From positions 1 through 50,751 of the forward strand of contig WLIQ01000003.1 in assembly GCA_009726135.1 (NCBI GenBank): 50,751 bases of DNA, given 5' to 3'. The stretch comes from Actinomycetota bacterium. Lineage in GTDB: Bacteria; Actinomycetota; Actinomycetes; Nanopelagicales; Nanopelagicaceae. Both the position numbers and the translations under genes were made by a program. Under the pieces are notes generated by a model. That model made no database searches and had not been told where the DNA came from. It saw nothing but the letters and a program-made list of their open reading frames with translations. Of this stretch, positions 17,783 to 27,503 are shown one piece after another (the stretch's first letter is position 1; each line of letters opens with the position of its first letter).

Positions 17783-18910
17783 CAATGCGGCAAATTTACT
17801 TGCCCAAATTTCCCATCGCCACTCCTTGATGATCCATTGACGCCCTGAATCCCCCATGCTTCTTCTCAGTTCTTCATCCAATAAAAGTTCAATAACACGC
17901 TTTGATATTTGGTCGGTATTTTTGCCATCAACTACGTACCCCGTTATTCCTTCAATAACCGCGTCTGGAGCGCCACCAGATGCACCAGCCACAACAGGTA
18001 AGCCACATGCGCTTGCCTCGAGATAAACAATTCCTAATCCTTCAACTTCTAACCCAGCAAAACGTGAACGTGAAGGCATCGCGAAAATATCTCCTACGCA
18101 GATGTATCGTGGGAGCACCTCATAATTAATTCGTCCAATAAAAGTTACATTCTCGCTCAATTTATATTTGGTCACCATAGTTTCCAGATGCTTAAGGTAT
18201 GGACCTTGGCCGATTAGCAACAGATGAGCATCGGGTACTTGCTTAAGAATAAGCGGCATGGATTGAATGAGAAAATCCTGACCCTTGCGATGTACTAGAC
18301 GTCCCACACTTACGATTACTTTCTTATGTTCTAGGCCCAAAGATTTACGTAACTCTTTCGAAGAGTAAGGTTTAAAATGATCCGTATCGATACCCGGAGC
18401 AATCTTTACCATTGATTTTGCTGATTTATTACTTAAAGCGCCAGCAATTGCTTTACCCGTGAAATCACCAAGATAAGTAAGTGAATCAGAAGTTCTACCG
18501 ATATGACGCATGATCAGACTAAATGGAAAAACTTTGGACCACCAAACTTCATGACCATGAGTGAGGGCAACAATTCGAGTAGCGCCTGCGCGCCGAAGTA
18601 TTGAAGCCATCCAACCCAGTGGTGCAGCAGCACCGAATGCAACGGTTTTTATGTCTCTGCTACGGATTATCGTGGCGACCGCACGATTGACTCTTGGGGT
18701 AGGAAGCAATATTTTCGAGCGGTCTCGAACCACCTCAACACCAAAATCGCGCATCCATTGAGCATCATATTCTGCGACATCCTCTTGAGAAGATGTATAA
18801 ACAACAATGCTGGATTTAGGTAAACGCTCAATTAAACCGATGATGAAGGTTTCAATCCCTCCGGCACGTGGGCCAAAATCATTGGTTACGAATAGAGTTT
18901 TTTCAGAAAC
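17771..18910 (-). CDS. Glycosyltransferase family 4 protein; N-terminal coding extends upstream of the first ATG (18754)
   Basis: IVSVGRLVHRKGQDFLIQSMPLI, PSRSRFAGLEVEGLGIVYLEASACGLPVVAGASGGAPDAV; upstream in-frame codons read (V)SEKTLFVTNDFGPRAGGIETFIIGLIERLPK, a typical GT4 N-terminus, but without ATG/GTG/TTG. Confidence 0.8.
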   Translation of the reverse strand, partial: VSEKTLFVTNDFGPRAGGIETFIIGLIERLPKSSIVVYTSSQEDVAEYDAQWMRDFGVEVVRDRSKILLPTPRVNRAVATIIRSRDIKTVAFGAAAPLGWMASILRRAGATRIVALTHGHEVWWSKVFPFSLIMRHIGRTSDSLTYLGDFTGKAIAGALSNKSAKSMVKIAPGIDTDHFKPYSSKELRKSLGLEHKKVIVSVGRLVHRKGQDFLIQSMPLILKQVPDAHLLLIGQGPYLKHLETMVTKYKLSENVTFIGRINYEVLPRYICVGDIFAMPSRSRFAGLEVEGLGIVYLEASACGLPVVAGASGGAPDAVIEGITGYVVDGKNTDQISKRVIELLLDEELRRSMGDSGRQWIIKEWRWEIWASKFAALLAG

Positions 18911-19907
18911 GTCGCGCTCCCACTAATGGTTTTCTTCCCATTGTGCCGAGCGGAGCGATTTTGACACGCGAACCCGATCGTGGTGCGTGAACCATCTTGC
19001 CGCCCCCAACATAAATTCCAACATGGGAAATAGGACGTCCAAAAAATACTAAGTCGCCGGGCTTCAAAGTTTTTAAAGATACAGACTTTCCCAATCTTGC
19101 CTGTGCTGCAGAAGAATGCGGTAATGAAACACCGGCTGCTTGGTATGCGCGCAACGTTAAACCAGAACAGTCCCAAGTAACTAAGCCAGCAGATCCAAAA
19201 ACATATCGATCACCAATTTGTTTGAGGGCATATTTGATTGCAGTACCTGCGCGTCCTGAAATTCCAGATAAGGCACGAGCTGCAGCTTGTGACGTCGCTT
19301 GGTCAGCATCTTCCTGCTCAGCTGCAAGTTTTGCTAACCGTTCACGTTCGGCCTTGGTTAACTTAGAAAGCAATGCCTCGGCCTGCGCTAATTTTGCTTG
19401 AGCTATGGCAGATTGAGCTTTAAACTTTTTCTCTGCGGCTATGACCAACGCCAATTTATCGTTGACCGTCATTGTTGTTGCATTTAAACGTTGCTGCGCT
19501 GCCTGATACTTTCGCAACTGTGCAGATTTGCCTCGACTAATGGCATCTAGGGCACCAGCCGAAGATAGGTACAGCGTGGGATCTGATGAAAAAAGAAGTT
19601 CGAGAGATTGACCAAGTCCACCGGCTTTATACTGCTCAATGGCAATGGTTCCTAAAGATTTTTGAAGTGCCGATAGTGTCTGGCCTTGTACAGCTGCCTT
19701 GGCTTTGATTCCATTGAGTGTTTTTGTTAGAGCCCCGAGCTTTACTTTTGCTTCCTGTGCACCTTCGGCCGCGGCCGTGGCGTCTTCTTCCAGCATCCGA
19801 ACTTTGGCTTGGACTTCAGCCAGTGAAGGGGCAGCTTTGGCCGGTGCAAGTAACCCAACTCCCATGGCAATAGCCAGGAGCGCTGAAGTGAGAATGCGCC
19901 GATACAT
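18903..19907 (-). CDS. NlpC/P60 family secreted peptidoglycan hydrolase (RipA-like)
   Basis: Signal peptide, coiled-coil domain, then YVFGSAGLVTWDCSGLTLRAYQAAGVSLPHSSAAQ...PGDLVFFGRPISHVGIYVGGGKMVHAPRSG. Confidence 0.95.
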   Translation of the reverse strand: MYRRILTSALLAIAMGVGLLAPAKAAPSLAEVQAKVRMLEEDATAAAEGAQEAKVKLGALTKTLNGIKAKAAVQGQTLSALQKSLGTIAIEQYKAGGLGQSLELLFSSDPTLYLSSAGALDAISRGKSAQLRKYQAAQQRLNATTMTVNDKLALVIAAEKKFKAQSAIAQAKLAQAEALLSKLTKAERERLAKLAAEQEDADQATSQAAARALSGISGRAGTAIKYALKQIGDRYVFGSAGLVTWDCSGLTLRAYQAAGVSLPHSSAAQARLGKSVSLKTLKPGDLVFFGRPISHVGIYVGGGKMVHAPRSGSRVKIAPLGTMGRKPLVGARRF

Positions 19908-20000
19908 AGCCCAAAGGCTAACGAGGTTTAATGGAGCAACTCAACTTGTGAGCGTAATTTTCGCCTGTGAAATAGCCGCGAATCTGTCATAGTAGGACAA

Positions 20001-20492
20001 ATGAGCACAGTTGCATCCTTAGTCGTAGGACGAGATGGATCTACGTCAAAAGGCAATAGCTCCAATGGGGTTTCATCCGATGCCGATCGCACTGCGTTTT
20101 TAATGCGGCGCCGAAAAGTAGATTGCATTCTCATTGGGGGAAATACCGCGCGCCATGAACCATACAAACAAACTCCAGTGCCATTAGTTATCCTCTCGCG
20201 ATCTCATATAAACCCGGTCGCAGGAAATGACATGTCGCACTTATGGAATGTGTCCCCGGCACAAGCCTTAATTAAAGCCAAGGAGCAGTTTGGGGAGAAA
20301 ATCCTCGTAGAAGCCGGTACCTCCATAATTATCGAGCTGATTGACCAAGGACTCATTGACCAACTAGATCTAAGTGTCACTTCGGTTACTGGTGGAGATC
20401 ATCGCGTTGATTGGCAAGAATTGCTCAAAAAGTTCGCACATCACACGCTAACAACAGTGGATGATACAGATTTTTACTGCGCTACTAATTAA
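20001..20492 (+). CDS. RibD C-terminal / DHFR-like reductase domain protein
   Basis: RTAFLMRRRKVDCILIGGNTARHE, KILVEAGTSIIIELIDQGLIDQLDLSVT resemble the RibD_C fold. Confidence 0.7.
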   Translation: MSTVASLVVGRDGSTSKGNSSNGVSSDADRTAFLMRRRKVDCILIGGNTARHEPYKQTPVPLVILSRSHINPVAGNDMSHLWNVSPAQALIKAKEQFGEKILVEAGTSIIIELIDQGLIDQLDLSVTSVTGGDHRVDWQELLKKFAHHTLTTVDDTDFYCATN

Positions 20493-21328
20493 AAAGCTGA
20501 TATCAATGCAACACCTGCAACTGCAAGAGCAATTCCTACATATTGCACTCTATGTAAACGCTCATGTAATAATTTAAATGCAAGGACAGCTGTAGCAATT
20601 GGAAATAGAGAGCCAAGAACCATTGCTATTGATACTAGTCCTTTCGTGCAAGCGACACCTAGTAACACATTGGCTAGAAAATCTGCCGCTCCGATAAATA
20701 TTAGAGTTGGGTATTCCCTTTTTGTAAAATTGCCAGTAGTGCGAAATTTAATTGCCAGAGCAATAGTTACAAAGAAAGTCGCCCCGCGCATTGAAACCAT
20801 TGTCATCAGTGCACTTGATTGAGACCCAATGGACATGGAAGTTAATGCGGTCCCAAAACCGAACGCTGCGCCTAAACCAAATAGCAACGGCTTGATGGGC
20901 AACCCTTGCGAAAGTTCAGGGCCGCTGGCACAGAAAACTCCTACTAACGCCAGCACAACGCCGATCGACGTAATCGTTGATAAAACATCGCCATTGACCA
21001 GTGCATACGTGAGTGGCACAACAGCACCCATGGAACTAATGGGTGACACGACGCCCATACGTCCCGTTGATAATCCTTCGTACAAACAAAATAATCCGAA
21101 GTAACCAAGTAATCCAGCAAAAATTCCAGGAACTAAATACCCATCGCTACCAAGAGCTTTTGCATTCCAAGCACCAGTAACTAACATAAGAAAAAGACCA
21201 AAAATTAATCCGAGCACTTGAGAAAAACCTACAACCGCTATAGGTGCGTGTTTCTTACTCAGTCGACCGCCTTCAAAATCAGATGTGCCCCACAAAATGC
21301 TCGATATGAGTGCTAGAAGTGTGGCCAT
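20489..21328 (-). CDS. EamA/DMT superfamily transporter
   Basis: ALISSILWGTSDFEGGRLSKK, ten hydrophobic segments, SLFPIATAVLAFKLLHERLHRVQYVGIALAVAGVALI. Confidence 0.9.
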   Translation of the reverse strand: MATLLALISSILWGTSDFEGGRLSKKHAPIAVVGFSQVLGLIFGLFLMLVTGAWNAKALGSDGYLVPGIFAGLLGYFGLFCLYEGLSTGRMGVVSPISSMGAVVPLTYALVNGDVLSTITSIGVVLALVGVFCASGPELSQGLPIKPLLFGLGAAFGFGTALTSMSIGSQSSALMTMVSMRGATFFVTIALAIKFRTTGNFTKREYPTLIFIGAADFLANVLLGVACTKGLVSIAMVLGSLFPIATAVLAFKLLHERLHRVQYVGIALAVAGVALISAF

Positions 21329-21389
21329 ATGACCAAGGTTACCGCCCCGCCTCCCATGAAAAGCGTATCTGGCTGATTATTCTTAACTA

Positions 21390-21968
21390 GTGGACGCCAA
21401 AGGATTTGAAGATTTAATCAATAACCTTCGCACATTTACTCCTCGCGCTGAAATTGTTTTAGAAGAAGTTCCAGCTCCACAAAAATTAGCAACGTATGCT
21501 TTTGCATTTTCTGCCGATGTCAGCAATGGGTTGCTCGCTGATGAAGAAGATGAAATTGCTTCTGGACGTTTTGTTTTACTTCATGAACCAGGTGGCCAGG
21601 ATACGTGGGAGGGTGAATTTCGTTGCGTCACTTTTGTTCGAGCAGATGTTGACCCAGTAATGCAGCAGGATCCACTCCTGCCAGAAGTTGGTTGGAGCTG
21701 GTTCCTTGAGGCTCTAGAGCGCGAAGAATGCCTATTGGCCGCCCCCAGCGGAACTGTTACAAGAGTTTCAAGTGCCTCGTTTGGAAAACTATCTCCCCGT
21801 AACGATGAATCTGAAATCGAAATTCGTGCCTCGTGGACGCCGCTAGTGAGCGAGCCAATTGAACTTATGAAACATATTTCGGGATGGTGCAGATTAATTG
21901 CCGATGTTGCAGGTCTTGAACCAATTCCTGAAGGTGTTGCAACAATTTCATCTGCCCGTCGAAGATAG
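21390..21968 (+). CDS. DUF3000 family protein (GTG start)
   Basis: RAEIVLEEVPAPQKLATYAFAFSADV...GRFVLLHEPGGQDTWEGEFRCVTFVRADV; located directly upstream of rnd as in many actinobacteria. Confidence 0.85.
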   Translation: MDAKGFEDLINNLRTFTPRAEIVLEEVPAPQKLATYAFAFSADVSNGLLADEEDEIASGRFVLLHEPGGQDTWEGEFRCVTFVRADVDPVMQQDPLLPEVGWSWFLEALEREECLLAAPSGTVTRVSSASFGKLSPRNDESEIEIRASWTPLVSEPIELMKHISGWCRLIADVAGLEPIPEGVATISSARRR

Positions 21969-21976
21969 ACAATTAA

Positions 21977-23266
21977 ATGTCTGAAGAAACTTCCGCCGTT
22001 CCACTACTTGCGCCTGCAGGCGGCACTCCCCCGGTTATTGATACGCCCAGTGCATTTGAACATGCTCTCAGCCAACTTACTTTAGGTTCTGGACCATTTG
22101 CCGTTGATGCCGAACGAGCATCAGGTTTTCGATACAGCGCACGTGCATACCTCATCCAGATCAAACGCAATGGGGGCGGGCTACACCTCATTGATCCGAT
22201 TCCATTTGGACCGGGCCATCCCTTAATGACTGAGCTCAATGATTTACTTAATACCGATGAAGTTATTTTGCATGCAAGTACCCAAGATCTACCTTGTCTT
22301 CGTGAACTAGGTATCAATCCACAACTGCTTTTTGATACTGAGCTAGGTGGGCGCATTGCCGGCCTTCCCCGCGTTGGCTTGGGCCCGCTACTTGAATCAC
22401 TCATGGGAATCTCATTGGCAAAAGAACATAGTGCCGCGGATTGGTCGGTCCGTCCCTTGCCTCAAGAGTGGCTTACTTATGCCGCTTTGGATGTTGAGCT
22501 ACTTGTTGAACTACGCAACAAAGTTGAATCATTATTAGTTGATGCCAAGAAGGAAAAATGGGCCGAAGAAGAATTTGCCTCAATTTTATTAGCACCTCCA
22601 CCACCCCCGCGTGTAGATCCTTGGCGAAGAACTTCGGGAATGCATAAAATTAAGCGGCGTGATCAATTAGCAATAATTCGCGAACTTTGGAACGCCCGTG
22701 ATGAAATTGCTAAGGCGCAAGATATTGCAGGGGGGAAATTGCTCAATGATTCAGCGATAGTTGAAATCGCACTTAACCCTCCAACAAATAAGAAGGAATT
22801 TGAAAAAGTATTGCGCCCTTTAGGTATGCGCGCTCGTTGGTTAGAAAATATTAAAGTGTGGCTGGAGGCGATTAGTCGCGCCGTCGCCCTGCCTGAAAAT
22901 CAATGGCCTGCACTTCGCACCAATGCCGACGTTTTACCTCCAATAAAATTGTGGCGAGACAAGTTTCCAGAAAAGTTTGCGCCACTATCGCACGCGCGCG
23001 CCCGCATTGAAATAATTGCCCAAGAAAACTGCATTCCAGTAGAAAATCTCATCACCCCCGAACTAGTTAGGCGCATTTGCTGGTCTTCGCCAAATCCGTC
23101 CACAGTTGAATTTTCGCCATTGATAGTTCGTGAGCATCTTCTGGAACTTGGGGCGCGTCGCTGGCAGGTAGATCTGGTGGCAGAGGCCATTGCCGCTGCT
23201 CTTCTTGAAAAAGAACCTGTTCCCACACCCGAGCCTGTGCCCGAAACCACACCTGAAGAGGCCTGA
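21977..23266 (+). CDS. rnd: Ribonuclease D with HRDC domain
   Basis: GPFAVDAERASGFRYSARAYLIQIKR, HASTQDLPCLRELGI, EWLTYAALDVELLVELR. Confidence 0.92.
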   Translation: MSEETSAVPLLAPAGGTPPVIDTPSAFEHALSQLTLGSGPFAVDAERASGFRYSARAYLIQIKRNGGGLHLIDPIPFGPGHPLMTELNDLLNTDEVILHASTQDLPCLRELGINPQLLFDTELGGRIAGLPRVGLGPLLESLMGISLAKEHSAADWSVRPLPQEWLTYAALDVELLVELRNKVESLLVDAKKEKWAEEEFASILLAPPPPPRVDPWRRTSGMHKIKRRDQLAIIRELWNARDEIAKAQDIAGGKLLNDSAIVEIALNPPTNKKEFEKVLRPLGMRARWLENIKVWLEAISRAVALPENQWPALRTNADVLPPIKLWRDKFPEKFAPLSHARARIEIIAQENCIPVENLITPELVRRICWSSPNPSTVEFSPLIVREHLLELGARRWQVDLVAEAIAAALLEKEPVPTPEPVPETTPEEA

Positions 23267-23292
23267 TTTACGCAACATTAGAGTTGCGTAAA
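23267..23292. promoter_or_regulatory. Perfect inverted repeat between rnd and the iron permease gene
   Basis: TTTACGCAAC-ATTAGA-GTTGCGTAAA, 10-bp arms, begins right after the rnd stop codon; no T tract follows. Confidence 0.5.
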
Positions 23293-23319
23293 TACCCCCC
23301 AGGCTCTAGATTTTCTCCC

Positions 23320-24138
23320 ATGTTGAGCACTTTCATCATCGCCCTTCGTGAGGGCCTTGAGGCTGCCCTGATTATTGGCATCTTGGTCGCCTACATTCTC
23401 AAGAGCGATCGCAGAGCCTTGCTACTTCCACTGTGGAGCGGTGTTGCTGGTGCTATTGCTGGAAGTATCGGCCTTGGATTCATCCTTTCTCGAACTTCTG
23501 CCGAGCTTGGCGAACGTGCTGAAAAATTTTTTGTAGGGACAACTTCCTTTATTGCTGTAGCACTTGTTACTTGGATGGTTTTTTGGATGAAGCGAACTGC
23601 TCGCTCTCTCAAGTCCGATCTACATGGCAAGGTTGATTCAGCTTTGCGCACTGGCCCTCTAGCCCTTGCTGGAGCAGCGTTTTTTGCGGTTATTCGTGAA
23701 GGTCTTGAAACAGCACTTTTTGTTTATTCAAACTTTAAAACCGTCTCACATACCCGTAGCTCCTCACTTGGACTATTACTTGGCTTTGCAGTCTCTATCT
23801 CTCTTGGATATTTAATTTTTAAATCTGCAATCAAACTCGACTTAGGTAAATTCTTCCGCTTCACTGGAGTGGCTTTAGTAGTAGTTGCTGCCGGAGTACT
23901 TTCCTACGGTGTTCATGAGTTCCAAGAGCTCGGATGGTTACCAGGTGCCGAGTCATATGCTTGGGATGTCTCACAGCTGATTCCTTCAGATTCTGTATTG
24001 GGTGCGGCATTGGGTGGCATTGTGGGCTTTGATAACTCCACATCGTGGCTACAGCTGGGAATCTGGGCCATCTACCTCACCACTGTGATTGGGGCTTATC
24101 TCTCAAAGCCTCGCACGCCTGCGCTAACACCAGCCTAA
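23320..24138 (+). CDS. FTR1/EfeU-type iron permease
   Basis: Two REGLE motifs: LREGLEAALIIGILVAYI and IREGLETALFVYSNF; start MLSTFIIALREG. Confidence 0.93.
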   Translation: MLSTFIIALREGLEAALIIGILVAYILKSDRRALLLPLWSGVAGAIAGSIGLGFILSRTSAELGERAEKFFVGTTSFIAVALVTWMVFWMKRTARSLKSDLHGKVDSALRTGPLALAGAAFFAVIREGLETALFVYSNFKTVSHTRSSSLGLLLGFAVSISLGYLIFKSAIKLDLGKFFRFTGVALVVVAAGVLSYGVHEFQELGWLPGAESYAWDVSQLIPSDSVLGAALGGIVGFDNSTSWLQLGIWAIYLTTVIGAYLSKPRTPALTPA

Positions 24139-24154
24139 GCGCTGTCACAAATCC

Positions 24155-24168
24155 TTACTGGCGGGTAA
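24155..24168. promoter_or_regulatory. Dyad upstream of the beta-oxidation operon
   Basis: TTAC-TGGCGG-GTAA, 35 nt upstream of the fadA-like ATG. Confidence 0.35.
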
Positions 24169-24203
24169 CATAACGGCTATACCTGCCCTAGTAAAGGATC
24201 ACT

Positions 24204-25394
24204 ATGTCCCGCTCCGTTGTCTTAGTCGATGCAGTTCGCACGCCCTTTGGTAAAGCTGGAGGGATGTATGCCGGTACACGCGCCGACGATTTGATGGTGC
24301 GTGCAATTCGTGGACTCTTGGATAGAAATCCTAATGTTGAGCACAGCGCAATCGATGATGTTGCAATTGCGGCTGCAACACAAACTGGTGATCAGGGAAT
24401 GAATATTGGTCGAAGTGCCACACTTCTAGCCGGATTACCAAACACAGTGCCAGGCTATTCAATTGATCGTTGGTGTGCCGGTGCACTAACCGCAGTTACA
24501 ACTATTGCCGGATCAATTGCTTTTGGTTCAAACGAAATTGCTATTGCCGGCGGCGTTGAACACATGGGTAATCATCCAATGGGTGAACTCATGGATCCCA
24601 ATCCTCGTTACTTAGCTGAAAAAATAGTGGAGCAAGATGCGCTTGCGATGGGTGCCACGGCTGAAAGACTTCATGATCGCTTCCCAACAATTACAAAAGA
24701 GCGTGCAGATAAATATGCACTTAACTCACAAATTAAAACAACTAAGGCATACGAAGCTGGTTTGATTCAGCGAGATCTTATTCCAATGGCTGCACGTAGT
24801 GCGGAGTTGGGTTGGACAATTGCAACAGTTGACGAAGCGCCTCGTCCAACGACAACTATGGAAGCTCTAGCTGGTTTAAAAACTCCTTTTCGTCCAGCAG
24901 GTCGAGTCACAGCAGGAAACTCATCTGGTTTAAATGATGGTGCAACTGCCGCCCTCCTTGCTAGTGAAGACAAAGCTAAGGAACTTGGCTTAACAATTAA
25001 GGCCCGCCTGGTTTCTTATGCTTTTGCTGGCGTAGAACCAGAAGTCATGGGCTTTGGTCCTGTTCCTTCAACAATTAAAGCGCTCAAGCAATCTGGTTTG
25101 ACTATAGATGACATTGGGCTTTTTGAAATCAATGAGGCGTTTGCTGTTCAAGTACTTGCCTTTTTGGAGCACTTTGGAATCGCAGATGACGATGCTCGAG
25201 TAAATCCATTTGGTGGCGCAATCGCAGTTGGTCATCCCCTTGCCTCATCTGGCGTTCGTTTAATGCTCAACCTTGCACGATCCTTTGAAGATCATCCAGA
25301 AGTGCGATATGGCTTAACAACAATGTGCATTGGCCTTGGCATGGGTGGATCAGTTATCTGGGAAAACCCACACTTTAATGGTCAGGTGAAATAA
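24204..25394 (+). CDS. fadA: Acetyl-CoA C-acyltransferase (thiolase)
   Basis: VDAVRTPFGKAGGMYAGTRADDLM, SIDRWCAGALTAV, NPFGGAIAVGHPLASSGVRL, GLTTMCIGLGMGGSVIWE. Confidence 0.95.
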   Translation: MSRSVVLVDAVRTPFGKAGGMYAGTRADDLMVRAIRGLLDRNPNVEHSAIDDVAIAAATQTGDQGMNIGRSATLLAGLPNTVPGYSIDRWCAGALTAVTTIAGSIAFGSNEIAIAGGVEHMGNHPMGELMDPNPRYLAEKIVEQDALAMGATAERLHDRFPTITKERADKYALNSQIKTTKAYEAGLIQRDLIPMAARSAELGWTIATVDEAPRPTTTMEALAGLKTPFRPAGRVTAGNSSGLNDGATAALLASEDKAKELGLTIKARLVSYAFAGVEPEVMGFGPVPSTIKALKQSGLTIDDIGLFEINEAFAVQVLAFLEHFGIADDDARVNPFGGAIAVGHPLASSGVRLMLNLARSFEDHPEVRYGLTTMCIGLGMGGSVIWENPHFNGQVK

Positions 25395-27503
25395 ATGAGT
25401 ACAGAAATCACACTTCCAGAAGGTGCGCCAGAAGAAGTCGTAACCCAAGCGCTAGTGCGCGATATTGATCTCACTGCATTTGGTGCCAAGGGCACCATGG
25501 CACTTATTACTTTAGATAACGGCCTTGACCATAATCGCCCCAACACTTTTGGTCCACAATCTTTACTGGCACTTGATGCGGCGATAACCGAAGCTACCTC
25601 ACGCAAACCAGCAGCAATCGCAATTACTGGAAAGCCATTTATCTTTGCTGCAGGTGCTGATTTATCAGCACTTTCATTTATCACCACTCGCGAACAATCA
25701 TTAGCCATCGGAAAATTAGGCCACGATGTATTTCGTCGACTCGGTGAATCCAGCATTCCAACTTTTGCTTTTATCAATGGCTTGGCACTCGGTGGTGGGC
25801 TTGAAGTTGGTTTACATTGCAACTATCGCACCCTTGCATCAACTGCTTTCACCGCACTTCCAGAAGTTTTCTTAGGCTTAGTACCTGGTTGGGGCGGTGC
25901 AACGATTCTGCCTAAATTAATCGGACCAGAGCGCGCAGTACAAGTGATTATGTTGAACGCTCTCAATAACAACACCATGATGAAAGCAAAAGATGCTCAC
26001 GCACTTGGCGTAGTCGATGCAGTATTTGAACCATCAGATTTTCTAGAACGATCCATCGCCTTTGCTGCGGGAGTTCTCAATGGAACAACCACAATCGAGC
26101 GCAAAGATTACAGCCAAGACCCTGCTTGGGAATCTGCCCTTGCAACAGGAAAAACTGCATCACTTAAAAAGTATGGTGGAGCAGAAATCGCTTCGCCAAT
26201 GAAGGCACTAGAACTTATTGCTGCGGCGAGAAGCAATACCTTAGGCGCTGGCTTTGATGCCGAAGATTCGGCTCTTGCTGATTTAACAATGAGCGATCCA
26301 CTACGTGCTTCACTCTATGCATTCAACGTTATTCAGAAAAAGCGCAAGAAAGTTGAAGGAGCACCAAAACCTGCTCTTGCGCGCAAGGTAAGTAAGGTCG
26401 GAGTTGTTGGTGCCGGTTTGATGGCCTCTCAGTTAGCTCTGTTGCTACTTAGAAATCTCAAATGCCCAGTCGTAATGACCGATATAGATCAAGAGCGTGC
26501 CGATAAAGGCGTAGCCTGGGTAAAAAATGAATTGGCTAAATTAGTTGAAAAGAAGCGCATGTCAGCTGAATCAGCAGCGCGCTTGTCGCTTTTGATTTCA
26601 GGCTCAGCCGATCAAAGCGTGTATGCAGGTTGCGATTTCATTATTGAAGCAATCTTTGAAGAGCTTTCGCTCAAGCAAGAATTGTTTAAAAAGTTAGAGG
26701 CAATAATCTCTCCCGAATGCGTTCTTGCGACCAATACATCCTCGCTCTCAGTCGAACGTATGAGCGAAGGCATGAAAAATCCAGAGCGTGTTGTAGGTTT
26801 TCACTTCTTTAATCCAGTTGCCGTTATGCCGTTACTCGAAGTTGCTCGCACTAGCAAGACAGATGATGTGACTACTGCTACTGCGATTGCGGTTGGTAAA
26901 GAATTAAAGAAGACAATGATTATCTGTAAAGATGCTCCTGGTTTTGTTGTCAACCGACTTCTCACACGCTTTATGGGCGAAATTACTGACGCAGTCGATG
27001 AAGGCACATCTCCTGAGGTGGCAGATAATGCGATGCGATCAATTGGTTTTCCTATGTCCCCATTCCAACTACTAGATCTAGTTGGTCCTGGAGTAGCCCT
27101 ACACGTATCACAAACTCTCAATGCCAATCTTGGTGATCGTTACCGAATTTCTCCAACTATGGCGGCAATGGTTAAAGAAGGTGTTCGCAACTTCTATATT
27201 AAAAATGAAGATGGCAGTGTTGGCGCAAACCCAGCAGCAATCGCACTGATTCATAAAGGTGATTCCCCATCAACGGCCGAACACGTCCGAAACCGTGCAC
27301 TTACTGCATTGGCTGTTGAGGCGCGCATGATGCTCGATGAAGGCGTTGTTTCAACACCTGCTGAAATCGATTTGTGCATGTTGATGGGTGCTGGATGGCC
27401 AATGCACCTGGGTGGAATCTTGCCCTATCTAGATCGAGAAGGAATTAGCGAGGCTGCTTGCGGTCAGCGTTTTCATCCGAAGGGATCTGCATCTCTGCCT
27501 TAA
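25395..27503 (+). CDS. fadB: Fatty oxidation complex alpha subunit (enoyl-CoA hydratase / 3-hydroxyacyl-CoA dehydrogenase)
   Basis: [76 protein letters not shown]. Confidence 0.95.
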   Translation: MSTEITLPEGAPEEVVTQALVRDIDLTAFGAKGTMALITLDNGLDHNRPNTFGPQSLLALDAAITEATSRKPAAIAITGKPFIFAAGADLSALSFITTREQSLAIGKLGHDVFRRLGESSIPTFAFINGLALGGGLEVGLHCNYRTLASTAFTALPEVFLGLVPGWGGATILPKLIGPERAVQVIMLNALNNNTMMKAKDAHALGVVDAVFEPSDFLERSIAFAAGVLNGTTTIERKDYSQDPAWESALATGKTASLKKYGGAEIASPMKALELIAAARSNTLGAGFDAEDSALADLTMSDPLRASLYAFNVIQKKRKKVEGAPKPALARKVSKVGVVGAGLMASQLALLLLRNLKCPVVMTDIDQERADKGVAWVKNELAKLVEKKRMSAESAARLSLLISGSADQSVYAGCDFIIEAIFEELSLKQELFKKLEAIISPECVLATNTSSLSVERMSEGMKNPERVVGFHFFNPVAVMPLLEVARTSKTDDVTTATAIAVGKELKKTMIICKDAPGFVVNRLLTRFMGEITDAVDEGTSPEVADNAMRSIGFPMSPFQLLDLVGPGVALHVSQTLNANLGDRYRISPTMAAMVKEGVRNFYIKNEDGSVGANPAAIALIHKGDSPSTAEHVRNRALTALAVEARMMLDEGVVSTPAEIDLCMLMGAGWPMHLGGILPYLDREGISEAACGQRFHPKGSASLP

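Noticed and set aside
18895-18910. Slippery A-AAA-AAC heptamer as a programmed -1 frameshift from the NlpC gene into the glycosyltransferase
   Set aside because: The NlpC stop TGA precedes the heptamer, so ribosomes in the NlpC frame would terminate before reaching it.
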